From: a virus
Virus record (IMG/VR): IMGVR_UViG_3300029319_007471
Coordinates: 1-54,471 of that record
Length of the DNA stretch: 54,471 bases
Reading direction: 5' to 3' (one strand)
The translations under genes and the position numbers were made by a program. The notes under the pieces are model-generated. The model saw only the letters and a program-made list of their open reading frames with translations. It was not told the DNA's origin and made no database searches. Position 1 is the first letter of the stretch; every line of letters begins with the position of its first letter. This document shows, in pieces, positions 9,611 through 17,503 of this stretch.

Positions 9611-10762
9611 TTATCCTATGTAAATTGGATATGGAACTTTTCTTAATTTTTCTTGTAAAAACTCAGCCTCATCTTTGTCAGCCTCTAACATAGCCTTCCT
9701 ACTTGTTTGTTCCAACATTTCCCTCAATTGTGTCGTTAACGTTTCTTTTTCTGCGGCCGCTTCTGAACGTAACGTATCTCCATCTAACGCCACATCAGAG
9801 TTTGGTATCGGAATAGTTCCATATTTACCTCTGATTGTTCCGAGTAGTTCTTTAGATAACGCTAAACCGTATTTTCTTATCCATTGTTTTCCAACATCAT
9901 TAATCTGCGCAAAAACCATATTACTATAAGGTACATTTGAATAATCGGATATAACATCATTGGAACCACTTAATTCAGTAATTAGATTGTTATCTCTCGC
10001 CGACCTCAAGACGTAATTAAAATGTAACTTAAAATCATCTAATGGTTTTGGAAAAATTCTTAATTTGTTGTTTCTAAGTTGAAATGAATACGCGGCTTTT
10101 CTAATTTGGTCATTATATTCAATCGCTTGTATTCTGAGTAAATCAGAATATATTGGCATCATCAAAAAAGAGATGGATGGTGAATAATTACCGAATCCAA
10201 ATTGGTCTAATAAATTTAAAGAACCAGCACCAGTACCAGCATAAGGGTCAAAATATCTTTGTATTGCTGGTGTTGCTTCATAGAAAACTTTTCTCACCTC
10301 TATAGCATTACCGCTTTCAGACGCTTCAGCCCAAAGAGCATTTAAATCATAATCTTGTGAACCGCTAACCACATCGATAGACCCACTTTCTACACTTACT
10401 AAACCTCCGACACCAGCTTCAGTACCATAAGCCTCAGATAGAAAAACGTTTCTACCTAAATTTGGTGTAACCCTTTTATGAGTTAGGTTAGAGCCAGTAG
10501 ATTGACCAGTTAAACTTAATAAATTATCTTTAATATTAAATTGATTGACCTGTGCCGAATACTCTGTGACCGATTCTTCTAAACAAGCATAAAATTGTGT
10601 GTCTTGTAATTCTATTGAAGCGATAGGATACCCTAATCTCCTAGCACACCAAGTTGCAAAATTAGGTGCTTCGGTTTGGAATTCACTATCATCATCATAA
10701 AGACCGAAAGGTGTAGTACCGCTTACTGCTGACCCACTTCCAGCCCATATAGCTTCTGCCAT
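9611..10762 (-). CDS. Head-tail connector/neck protein (gp13-like)
   Basis: A 383-residue protein and the first gene of the neck/tail transcription block. Residues about 30-75 read FATWCARRLGYPIASIELQD...CLEESVTEYSAQVN, an alpha-helical signature typical of head-tail adaptor proteins in marine T4-like phages. The middle has alternating hydrophobic segments (RIQAIEYNDQIRKAAYSFQLRNNKLRIFP), and the C-terminal 80 residues are helical (a LSKELLGTIRGKYG segment, then charged helices). It probably binds under the portal and completes the DNA-filled head. The ATG follows TTGGAGATAAGTT, a clear ribosome site. The gene sits just downstream of the capsid terminator, so it needs its own promoter or readthrough. 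Confidence 0.65.
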   Translation of the reverse strand: MAEAIWAGSGSAVSGTTPFGLYDDDSEFQTEAPNFATWCARRLGYPIASIELQDTQFYACLEESVTEYSAQVNQFNIKDNLLSLTGQSTGSNLTHKRVTPNLGRNVFLSEAYGTEAGVGGLVSVESGSIDVVSGSQDYDLNALWAEASESGNAIEVRKVFYEATPAIQRYFDPYAGTGAGSLNLLDQFGFGNYSPSISFLMMPIYSDLLRIQAIEYNDQIRKAAYSFQLRNNKLRIFPKPLDDFKLHFNYVLRSARDNNLITELSGSNDVISDYSNVPYSNMVFAQINDVGKQWIRKYGLALSKELLGTIRGKYGTIPIPNSDVALDGDTLRSEAAAEKETLTTQLREMLEQTSRKAMLEADKDEAEFLQEKLRKVPYPIYIG

Positions 10763-10810
10763 AACTTATCTCCAAATTAATATATTAACTCAATAATAAA
10801 TATCATAGCA

Positions 10811-10848
10811 CAAAAAAAGGGTGAGAAAAACTCCCACCCTTTTTAAGT
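10811..10848 (-). terminator. Rho-independent terminator after the capsid gene
   Basis: The sequence AAAAAGGGTGAG-AAAA-CTCCCACCCTTTTT folds into a strong hairpin with one mismatch or bulge, flanked by A and T runs, so it can act in both directions. It lies 30 bases past the stop of the major capsid gene and ahead of the connector gene. That position would cap the very abundant capsid transcript and lower expression of neck genes. Confidence 0.85.
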
Positions 10849-10876
10849 GTTTGATATAAACTAAGACTAAAATTAA

Positions 10877-12499
10877 TTAGACGAAGTTGACATCAGCAAC
10901 AATGACCTTACCATAGAACTCTGACCTTACCATTTTCTTAGCGTAACGAGTCATCACACCTTTACGTGGAGTAAAGTTGGTTGGGTCGTACACTAATGGA
11001 GTCATAATTAACGGTACATATGGTGCATACACAGCTCCAGTTTCTAAGAACGAAGAACCACGGAAACCGACGAGAATCTGATTCTCTGTCATGTATGGGT
11101 TCTTGTAAACTGTGAATCTATTGTTTAATAGTCCTACTTTTTGAACTCCCATTGCGTAAGTTCTAGCAGAAGCATCACCTGTTGAATCAGAAGCGTATCC
11201 TGGAATTGACTCAATGATAGTTGCTGTCTCTGGTGAAACCACCATAAAGTTAGCACCACCTCTTAGAGTTTTCTGATGGATAGCATTTGATACCGCTTGT
11301 ATTTTGTTTCCAAGAGTTTGGAACCAAGTGTTCTTTGTGTAAGCGTTAGAATTACCTGAGGATGCGGGACCCGCTTCATCAAATAGGCCGGTAGCTGAAT
11401 TGAATTCAAAACCAACTCTAGTTGACCATCTCTCAGTCTTAGCAGTTGCAGAAGCCATCAACATATCAAGTATTTCTAAATCAATTTCCATTGAAATATA
11501 TTCACTTAACATTGAAGTAAGTTCTGCTTCAGCGTCTACTGAGTGATAAGCATTAAGGTCTTGCGCAAGTTCAGGAGTCCAGACTGCTTTCAACTTTCTT
11601 GTTTTAGCAACAATAGGAATTGAACGCATTGCAATATCAACTTCTGGAATACCTGCATCTGACTCAGCGCCTGTTCCACTTGGAGTAGCTTCGAAGTCAC
11701 CACGAGTAATATCCGTTGGTTGTTTATGATACTTAACAGTATAAGATCCTGAATAATCAGTCAAGTCTGCTGGTTGAACGATGAAAGTGATATCACTTCC
11801 AGTTACTTTTGTATGTGCTGGGAAGAACGATGTAAGTTCTGTTCCTGCACTACCACTAATTTCAAACGCACGAATACCTTCTAAATCAGGATTTGTTAAT
11901 GCTGACTGAGCGACAGTAATTTTTCTCAAGTTAGATAGAGAAGCACTAAGGCCTGGCTCAAAGTCAACATCTTGGAATGATACAGAAGATGAGGCAGCTG
12001 ATGCGGTACTTACAGTATCGCTAGCGTCGTTAATAGAATATCCAAAACGACCAGCTCCATATAAACCTTCTGATGCATCACCTGATGCTGAGGTAACACC
12101 ATGCAAATTTTCACCTACGTCAAAATTTGATTGGTTTGTTCCGTATTTGAAATCAAGATAGAAAATCAGACCTGATGGTAGATTCATAGGCTGAACAGAT
12201 ACGAAATCTTGTGCAGCTAATTCACCAAAGATTCTTCTTACTAAAGGAAGAGCGACACCTGACCACTGCTCATTGTTAGCAGCTGTTCCAGCTGAACTAG
12301 CTTCGTCAATTAACTGACGAGCTTGGTTCTCAAGTAGAACTGCCATACCGTGAGTCTGTGTTTCAGAACCCATTCCCTCTAACAAACCAGTTGGTTCCCA
12401 TTTTTTAACGAGTTGTCTAGTTTGCTCAAGAAGTTGTCTTTGTGGATTATATCCATCCATCAAATCGGATATTGAGTTAAATGTACTTTTGTCTGACAT
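10877..12499 (-). CDS. 23: Major capsid protein (T4 gp23-like)
   Basis: A 540-residue protein that builds the phage head shell. It shows the hallmark LPLVRRIFGELAAQDFVSVQPM...GLIFYLDFKYG motif (residues about 83-115) found in gp23-like capsid proteins of T4-type phages. Near the C-terminus it shows PLVYDPTNFTPRKGVMTRYAKKMVR, the other conserved region. The first 60-70 residues (LLEQTRQLVKKWEPTGLLEGM) match the propeptide that is cut off during T4-type head maturation. A GGAGAAATAAAATG start site is visible. The gene is followed by a strong terminator and preceded by the scaffold gene, the T4 order gp22-gp23. Family assignment is firm. The cleavage site is inferred. Confidence 0.95.
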   Translation of the reverse strand: MSDKSTFNSISDLMDGYNPQRQLLEQTRQLVKKWEPTGLLEGMGSETQTHGMAVLLENQARQLIDEASSAGTAANNEQWSGVALPLVRRIFGELAAQDFVSVQPMNLPSGLIFYLDFKYGTNQSNFDVGENLHGVTSASGDASEGLYGAGRFGYSINDASDTVSTASAASSSVSFQDVDFEPGLSASLSNLRKITVAQSALTNPDLEGIRAFEISGSAGTELTSFFPAHTKVTGSDITFIVQPADLTDYSGSYTVKYHKQPTDITRGDFEATPSGTGAESDAGIPEVDIAMRSIPIVAKTRKLKAVWTPELAQDLNAYHSVDAEAELTSMLSEYISMEIDLEILDMLMASATAKTERWSTRVGFEFNSATGLFDEAGPASSGNSNAYTKNTWFQTLGNKIQAVSNAIHQKTLRGGANFMVVSPETATIIESIPGYASDSTGDASARTYAMGVQKVGLLNNRFTVYKNPYMTENQILVGFRGSSFLETGAVYAPYVPLIMTPLVYDPTNFTPRKGVMTRYAKKMVRSEFYGKVIVADVNFV

Positions 12500-12525
12500 T
12501 TTATTTCTCCAATTTCAAAGATTAA

Positions 12526-13623
12526 TTAAATTATGTTCGCTAATTTTCTAAACCTATTCTTCAGTTCAGCACCCTCACTAATTACTTTCTTAGCTTTGGG
12601 TTCTGTTGAAGCTACTGGCTTAGAGGACGAACCTTTACTCTCTTTTAGTTCTTTTTGAACACTACCACCAAAAGATTCAGCTAATGTAGAATACACTAAC
12701 TTAATTTCTCTTACGTTTTGTGCTCTATCAAATGTTTCAACAACTTTCATTTTCTGCTCATTAGAGAGACCAAAGGAGCGGAAAAGTTTGTTTGTAAAAA
12801 GTAGTTTTGCATTCAATAAATTTACTTCGTTCAACTTAGAACGTAAGTATTTAACAACATCGCGGTGTTCAGCGAGTTCGGATTGTAAGGCTTTTACATC
12901 AACTGCTGGTTCAGAAACTTCTTCATCTAAGGCTTTTAATACCTCTTCTAAATCAATATCTTCTTCAACTGTTTCAGTTTGCTTAGCTTTACCAGCTTTT
13001 CCGATTTCAGAGGATGAATATGCTTTTTTATCAAGTTTATTATCACCTGCTCCGATACCTGAAGTAACGTCGTTTTCATCGACTTTCTTTTCGTCGTCTT
13101 CTTCTTCGTCATCTTCTTCAGTTACGGGCTCAGCAACATCTTCCTCAAGGTCTTCTTCAAGTTCCTTAAGGACGCTTTCTAAATCAAGCTCTTCGTCCAT
13201 TTCTTCTTCATCATCGTGCATTCCCTCTTCGTCGTCATGCATTCCTTCTTCATCGTCATGCATTCCTTCGTCGTCACCATGCATGCCTTCATCGTCATCT
13301 TTCATTCTTTCTTCCATATCATCACCCTCTTCATCATCACCATGCATTCTCTCTTCGACATCATCATCGTCGTCATCACGAGGCATTTTCATACCTCTCT
13401 CCTCCATGTCGTCTTCTTCATCGTCACCATGCATTCTTTCTTCAACATCTTCTTCGTCGTCGTCATGCATGCCTTCGTTCTCAACTTCATTTTGGATTTT
13501 TTGAGAAAGCATTGATTTTAAGCGTGGTGTGAAAGCTTCTTCTAATGCGATTTTAGCATTTTCTAGTGCTGTTTCACGAACTGCTTTTGCATCCGCAATG
13601 GCTTCTTTTAATAAGTCATCCAT
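12526..13623 (-). CDS. 22: Prohead scaffold core protein (gp22-like)
   Basis: A 365-residue scaffold-type protein next to the capsid gene, as in T4. The N-terminal helix (KAVRETALENAKIALEEAF) and the C-terminal helical region (SKLNEVNLLNAKLLFTNKLFR, then KVVETFDRAQNVREIKLVY) match the helical core that I know from gp22-like proteins of divergent T4-like phages. Between them lies an unusual acidic region (residues about 50-240) with a Met-containing Asp/Glu repeat. The protein is expected to form the core on which gp23 assembles and to be degraded by the head protease, which is outside this window. The start follows GGAGAAAAGTAATG. Confidence 0.8.
   Translation of the reverse strand: MDDLLKEAIADAKAVRETALENAKIALEEAFTPRLKSMLSQKIQNEVENEGMHDDDEEDVEERMHGDDEEDDMEERGMKMPRDDDDDDVEERMHGDDEEGDDMEERMKDDDEGMHGDDEGMHDDEEGMHDDEEGMHDDEEEMDEELDLESVLKELEEDLEEDVAEPVTEEDDEEEDDEKKVDENDVTSGIGAGDNKLDKKAYSSSEIGKAGKAKQTETVEEDIDLEEVLKALDEEVSEPAVDVKALQSELAEHRDVVKYLRSKLNEVNLLNAKLLFTNKLFRSFGLSNEQKMKVVETFDRAQNVREIKLVYSTLAESFGGSVQKELKESKGSSSKPVASTEPKAKKVISEGAELKNRFRKLANII
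13204..13473 (-). repeat. Acidic Met-Asp-Asp-Glu repeat in the scaffold gene
   Basis: Residues 51-140 of the scaffold protein consist of imperfect repeats such as GMHDDEE (four times in a row at residues 120-140) and EERMHGDDEE (three times). On the DNA the units are about 21 bases of GAT/GAA/GAG codons with ATGCAT-like cores. Such arrays can grow or shrink by slippage, so length variation between related phages is likely. Confidence 0.85.
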
Positions 13624-13772
13624 TACTTTTCTCCGTATTATTATTTGGATTTAATATTGTTATTATGAACAATAATAGAGTTTTATCTACTTAGGGTACA
13701 CCTTATGATGGCGAAGTGGCCGAAGATGTATTTTTAATTATATATAAATATATAGAATCTGAAAAAAATTAT
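13624..13772. other. Intergenic region with a GC-richer core
   Basis: 149 bases between the HNH gene and the scaffold gene. It contains an AT palindrome-like run (TATATATAAATATATA) and a GC-richer stretch of about 40 bases (around 13694-13730, with GGCGAAGTGGCCGAAG). A weak hairpin (TATTGTT/AACAATA) lies nearer the scaffold start. No open frame of note and no tRNA was seen. It probably holds the scaffold/capsid promoter. Confidence 0.5.
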
Positions 13773-14315
13773 TTATTTTTTATCATTCCAAACTTTTTCC
13801 ATATTCTTTCTGAGTGTGGTTATATTTTTAGGAACAACTAATTGCTTAGCAGGGTCTTTTAGTATAAAAAAACAATTATAACAAATTAATCTGAGATTGG
13901 ATAATTCGTGATTCGTACCATCACCATCTAAAAAGTCTAATAGTAATGGAGATAATAAATCAGAGCCCCTACATTCATCATAACCACAGTTGGAACATTC
14001 TTGAGCCAAATATCCATTTTTCAGTAATCTTTCTTGTAATTTGTAATGAGCGTAATTTGGATGTTTACCTGAAAATATGTCTGAAAGTTTTGCAGTTGAA
14101 AAGCCAGTATCACCTTTACGACTTATACCTTTACCAGCTTGATTTTTATTTTGTTCGAATAAATCGTAATACTTAGCATATTTTTTAAACGTATTATATG
14201 AAACTCTTAAAAGTTTGGCTGCTCCAGCTATTGATTGACTATTTTCTATAGCCCATTCAATTTTTCCCTTAGGTATAATCCTACCTTTAAATGGATTTGT
14301 CCCTTGCCTACCCAT
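13773..14315 (-). CDS. HNH endonuclease with N-terminal helix-turn-helix
   Basis: A 180-residue protein. The N-terminal part (IAGAAKLLRVSYNTFKKYAKYY, residues about 28-50) is a helix-turn-helix of the type that reads DNA. The C-terminal part carries CSNCGYDEC and LLLDFLDGDGTNHELSNLRL, followed by CYNC, a zinc-bound HNH nuclease core (His at DGTNHE, Asn at SNLRL). Free-standing homing-type HNH nucleases with this build are frequent in T4-like genomes, where they cut a nearby homologous site and spread. It overlaps the next gene start by eight bases. Whether it is active is not shown. Confidence 0.75.
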   Translation of the reverse strand: MGRQGTNPFKGRIIPKGKIEWAIENSQSIAGAAKLLRVSYNTFKKYAKYYDLFEQNKNQAGKGISRKGDTGFSTAKLSDIFSGKHPNYAHYKLQERLLKNGYLAQECSNCGYDECRGSDLLSPLLLDFLDGDGTNHELSNLRLICYNCFFILKDPAKQLVVPKNITTLRKNMEKVWNDKK

Positions 14316-14523
14316 TTTTATTTCGTTTTTGTCTTGGTATTGGTTTACGTCGTTTACTCAATTTTTTTATTTCTTCTTTTAATAATCTTCTTTGTAATCT
14401 CAAATCTTCAATAACATAGTCCTTCTCTTCCATCCTACCTGATGTTAAGAGACTCATTATCAACACACCAAATGTTGTACCGATAAATATACCAATAAAA
14501 ATCCAAATAGCAATTTCTATCAT
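14308..14523 (-). CDS. Small membrane protein with basic tail
   Basis: 71 residues: one N-terminal membrane segment (IAIWIFIGIFIGTTFGVLIMS), then a charged helix (VIEDLRLQRRLLKEEIKKL) and a Lys/Arg-rich tail. It looks like an N-in or N-out single-pass protein with a coiled coil. I recognise no family. It sits in a cluster of very small genes, two bases from the next one. Function unknown, and holin or spanin roles are possible only by size and shape. Confidence 0.55.
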   Translation of the reverse strand: MIEIAIWIFIGIFIGTTFGVLIMSLLTSGRMEEKDYVIEDLRLQRRLLKEEIKKLSKRRKPIPRQKRNKNG

Positions 14524-14524
14524 T

Positions 14525-14713
14525 TTATTCCTCCTCTCTAAGATGTGGGCTATCTTGATGTATATATATTATATTTTCTCTATCTAAATTAGACCCACTT
14601 CTTTCATACTCAATTCTAACATTAATCGCCTCGTCAAAAATTTCTTTTTTCAAATCATTGAAATCCCTATCCTTTTCAAATGCAGCGCCTAAATCTATCT
14701 CTTTTCTTTTCAT
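14525..14713 (-). CDS. Small hypothetical protein
   Basis: 62 residues, charged, with no membrane segment and no Cys. It contains DFNDLKKEIFDEAINVRIEYER, likely a helix, and ends with HLREEE. Ribosome site and tight spacing with both neighbours (one to two bases) support it as a real gene. Function unknown. Confidence 0.5.
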   Translation of the reverse strand: MKRKEIDLGAAFEKDRDFNDLKKEIFDEAINVRIEYERSGSNLDRENIIYIHQDSPHLREEE

Positions 14714-14715
14714 AA

Positions 14716-14943
14716 TTATTTTTCGATATCAGGATTTAGAGTTTCTTCTTTCCACCATTTATAATTTAAAGGTGGTTTATGATAGTCTTTGGCTTCTTTA
14801 ACCTCAAATATTTTATCAAATTCTTTTTCATCTAATCTTTTAACACCCATAAAAAACTTTTTAGCTTCAATGATGCCAATTTTAGAAGCATCTATTGTAT
14901 CGATTGGTTCCTCTGAACCCTTAGAAACTAATTTAAACCTCAT
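14716..14943 (-). CDS. Small hypothetical protein
   Basis: 75 residues, mixed charged, with a short beta start (MRFKLVSKGSEEPIDTIDA) and a C-terminal WWKEETLNP segment. No motif that I recognise. It lies in the run of small genes between the HNH gene and the lipoprotein gene and is separated from the lipoprotein by three bases. Confidence 0.5.
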   Translation of the reverse strand: MRFKLVSKGSEEPIDTIDASKIGIIEAKKFFMGVKRLDEKEFDKIFEVKEAKDYHKPPLNYKWWKEETLNPDIEK

Positions 14944-14946
14944 TCG

Positions 14947-15498
14947 TTACTCCAATATAATTTTAAAGTTTTTAGATACTAAACTGGCATTAGTATTCCA
15001 ATTATCATAGTAACTTACCCATATGCTCATTGTGTCTCCAATCATTGTTTGAACGGGCGATAACATAGTTCGAACCTCACCATTTTGGTTACTATAACTA
15101 CAACAATTTATAGTCGGAACCTCTAAACCATTGAATCCGACCACAAATGATGTATCTATGTTTCTCCATTCCATTTCATCCGTCAACCCCTTTCTGACCC
15201 AATAACCTAAAGTGTCACCTAAATGCCAGTAATGTGATGATTCCCAATTAACTTTCAAATTTTCTTTTGGTGAATCATCTTCAGTTACTATAGCCTCTAA
15301 TAATTGTAATGTTTGCCAATTATTCCTATCAATTTCTAATAAATAAAATCCCTCACTATCTTTGTTCAAATCTAAATTTAGACTTAATTCTATCTCACCC
15401 CAATCATCACTACCAATTGGATTAACACAACCAAATGTTATTGCGATAGGTATAAAGATGAGTCTTTTTAGCCAGACTTTACTTATTTTTTTTAACAT
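14947..15498 (-). CDS. Predicted lipoprotein of unknown function
   Basis: 183 residues. The N-terminus is a classical export signal: basic start (MLKKISKVWLKR), hydrophobic core (LIFIPIAIT) and a lipobox ending FGC, with Cys24 as the lipid anchor. The rest is a mostly beta, Trp-rich mature domain (WESSHYWHLGD, MSIWVSYYDNWN) with one CC pair (NCCSYSN). It should be anchored in a membrane facing the periplasm. Phage lipoproteins often block superinfection by other phages or interact with spanins. That is inference. The start codon lies inside the small upstream gene (20-base overlap). Confidence 0.7.
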   Translation of the reverse strand: MLKKISKVWLKRLIFIPIAITFGCVNPIGSDDWGEIELSLNLDLNKDSEGFYLLEIDRNNWQTLQLLEAIVTEDDSPKENLKVNWESSHYWHLGDTLGYWVRKGLTDEMEWRNIDTSFVVGFNGLEVPTINCCSYSNQNGEVRTMLSPVQTMIGDTMSIWVSYYDNWNTNASLVSKNFKIILE

Positions 15499-15640
15499 AT
15501 TTTTTCTTACCTTTTACTTTGTAATTTTCATTTTTCATTTTATCCCAACTTTTTTTGGGTTTTTTTCTTTTGAATTTTGAATAATGTTTTTCTTCAATAA
15601 CATTATCTTCAAATGATTCATAATCTATGTTATTAGCCAT
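15479..15640 (-). CDS. Small lysine-rich protein
   Basis: A 53-residue frame, ATG at 15638-15640, stop at 15479-15481. It has an acidic N-terminal third (DYESFEDNVIEE) and an extremely basic remainder with about 40% Lys (KFKRKKPKK, KVKGKKKYVKKNK). It starts a few bases downstream of a TTGACT/TATATT promoter and overlaps the lipoprotein start. A nucleic-acid or host-polymerase binding role would fit the charge. No family recognised. Confidence 0.55.
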   Translation of the reverse strand: MANNIDYESFEDNVIEEKHYSKFKRKKPKKSWDKMKNENYKVKGKKKYVKKNK

Positions 15641-15653
15641 TTAATATACCCTT

Positions 15654-15682
15654 AATATAATAAAATTTTTGAAATAAGTCAA
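15654..15682 (-). promoter_or_regulatory. Sigma70-type promoter
   Basis: Minus strand: TTGACT (15677-15682), 17-base spacer, TATATT (15654-15659). It shares the AAGTCTTGACTTA layout with the other promoters listed here. It would drive the lysine-rich protein, lipoprotein and small genes. The transcript start is predicted within about 10 bases of the ATG at 15640, leaving a very short leader. Confidence 0.75.
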
Positions 15683-15918
15683 GACTTTATTTTCCATTTT
15701 TCAAGTTTATCTAAGAATTCTGTAATGGTGTAATTCTTTTTTCGTTCATCAATTATAGATATATCCTCTAACATTTGCGGTTCTTGATTAATGATTCTAT
15801 TTAGTAAAGTAAAACCTAACGCCTGATAAAAAACTCCAAAACTCTCCTCACCTATTATGTTTGGTTCATAAATGGTGTCACCCTCATTATCGCTTTTATG
15901 TAATAAATAATATATCAT
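15679..15918 (-). CDS. Small hypothetical protein
   Basis: 79 residues, no known family, with YYLLHKSDNEGDTIYEPN near the start and FLDKLEKWKIKS at the end. It overlaps the epimerase stop by four bases, so it is the last gene of the glycan operon. Its own stop overlaps the promoter of the next unit. Confidence 0.5.
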   Translation of the reverse strand: MIYYLLHKSDNEGDTIYEPNIIGEESFGVFYQALGFTLLNRIINQEPQMLEDISIIDERKKNYTITEFLDKLEKWKIKS

Positions 15919-16823
15919 TTAGAATCCCCAATTAAAGTCTTAATATATGTTTCTAAGTCATGAGTTGGTTCCCAATTTAATAAATCTCTTTCTATTTTAG
16001 ACTCACATAAAGTTTCTCTCATTTCCCCATCACGCGCAGGAATGTATTTCTTTGGATAAGATTCTCCAAACATATTAGCTAACTCATTTATAGAATAATT
16101 TTTACCACAACCAAATTCAAATTCTAAACCGTTAATTTGTTCGAAGTTTACATCAGATAATCTATCACCACATTTAATTAATCCGTCAACGATATCATTG
16201 ACGTGGGTGAAATCTCTCCTTTGTTCCCCATCATCGGTAATTGTAAGGGGTTCATTTTTAAAAAATTGATTTTCAAAAATTGGTATCACTAATGAATATG
16301 GGCCTTCATAAATCATATTTGGGCCGTAGACATTATAAAATCTACAAATTGACATTCTGACATTAAATAATTTATGATACATCTTAAACATCAATTCACT
16401 TTGCCATTTAGTAAATGTGTAAGGGTTAGCGTATTTATCTCCGTGTATTGAGCTAGTCCCTGCGAACACCACAGGTATGTCTTTATCTTTTGCCCAATCT
16501 AGTATATTCTGTGTAGATATTACGTTTGACTTAAAAACCTCATTTGGATTTTCAAATGATGCTTGTATTCGTGGTAGAGCTGCTAAATGAAAAATAACAT
16601 CAACTTTAGGTTCGTACAATCCATAAGATTCCTGTATAAACCCACCACTTTTACGAGTTGTATCACCCAAATCGACATTTCTGTAATCACAACCTTTTTG
16701 TTCATTTTTCTTTAAACCAGTTGAGTAATTATCTAAACTAACTACATCGTGCCCATCATTAATCAATCGTTTAATTAAGTTAGTTCCAATAAAACCAGCT
16801 CCTCCAGTCACTATATATCTCAT
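15915..16823 (-). CDS. NAD-dependent nucleotide-sugar epimerase/dehydratase
   Basis: 302 residues from the ATG at 16821-16823, which overlaps the previous stop as TAATG (an upstream in-frame ATG at 16841 lies inside the previous gene and is less likely). This is an extended short-chain dehydrogenase: GGAGFIGTN NAD loop near residue 10, then a Ser...Tyr-x-x-x-Lys site as SSIHGDKYANPYTFTKW (residues about 125-140), and a RRDFTHVNDIV segment typical of GalE-like enzymes. It probably converts a UDP- or GDP-hexose in surface-glycan synthesis. Exact substrate cannot be read. It ends the cassette. Confidence 0.85.
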   Translation of the reverse strand: MRYIVTGGAGFIGTNLIKRLINDGHDVVSLDNYSTGLKKNEQKGCDYRNVDLGDTTRKSGGFIQESYGLYEPKVDVIFHLAALPRIQASFENPNEVFKSNVISTQNILDWAKDKDIPVVFAGTSSIHGDKYANPYTFTKWQSELMFKMYHKLFNVRMSICRFYNVYGPNMIYEGPYSLVIPIFENQFFKNEPLTITDDGEQRRDFTHVNDIVDGLIKCGDRLSDVNFEQINGLEFEFGCGKNYSINELANMFGESYPKKYIPARDGEMRETLCESKIERDLLNWEPTHDLETYIKTLIGDSK

Positions 16824-17494
16824 TAACCAACACCTTTCCAAGTTGCACCACCATCAGTATAATGATGTTTGCAAATTAATTTTGAGTCATAATAAATTCC
16901 ATCTCCGTTTTCTATTCTATCATTAGCCCAATATCTATCTTCTTTACCACTTAGTCTTTCATCAAACGGAAATTCTTCTAAATAATCTCTTTTATAAATT
17001 GCAAATGCGTTATGTAAAAAATACCTATTTTCAGCATCACAAAAATAATTCCAACTATCTTTATCTTTGAAATTACTCCATATGTAACGTGGAGTTACTC
17101 TTTTACCATCCCAAACTGGTATTTGTTTTCCCCATATGCAAGCCACCTTATTATTGATAGTTTTTTTATAATCGAATGCATTTATGACATTATCAATATC
17201 AAATTCAACTAACTCACAATGTGATGAAAAAATTAGTATAATTGAATTGGTAGCCTCTTTGACCCCAATGTTCAAACTTTTACCTGGCGTATAATCATCG
17301 TTATTAATGTGTATTTTTTTGATATTCATCCAATCGAAAGTATTTACAACTCTAATTGAATTATCAGTAGAGTTATTATTAAGTAATATTATTTCAGGCT
17401 CATATAAGAAATCATCTAAAGATTGTAGACAATGACCAATATATCTTTCTTCATTTCTACATCTTAGTATTACCGATATTTTTTGTTTCAACAT
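16823..17494 (-). CDS. Glycosyltransferase family 2
   Basis: 223 residues, GT-A fold. The opening KISVILRCRNEERYIGHCLQSL and the following EIILLNNNSTDNS are the usual nucleotide-sugar site of GT2, with a short loop instead of a classical DxD before SSHCELVE. It ends in a KEDRYWANDRI motif, equivalent to the ED-type catalytic base. It would transfer a sugar to a glycan or glycolipid. Co-transcribed with the epimerase that follows (1-base overlap). Confidence 0.85.
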   Translation of the reverse strand: MLKQKISVILRCRNEERYIGHCLQSLDDFLYEPEIILLNNNSTDNSIRVVNTFDWMNIKKIHINNDDYTPGKSLNIGVKEATNSIILIFSSHCELVEFDIDNVINAFDYKKTINNKVACIWGKQIPVWDGKRVTPRYIWSNFKDKDSWNYFCDAENRYFLHNAFAIYKRDYLEEFPFDERLSGKEDRYWANDRIENGDGIYYDSKLICKHHYTDGGATWKGVG

Positions 17495-17503
17495 TTTTTC
17501 TTC

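Noticed and set aside
12788-13504. Plus-strand Ser-rich frame opposite the scaffold gene
   Set aside because: It is the reverse of the Asp/Glu codon repeat (GAT/GAA give ATC/TTC) and has no independent support.
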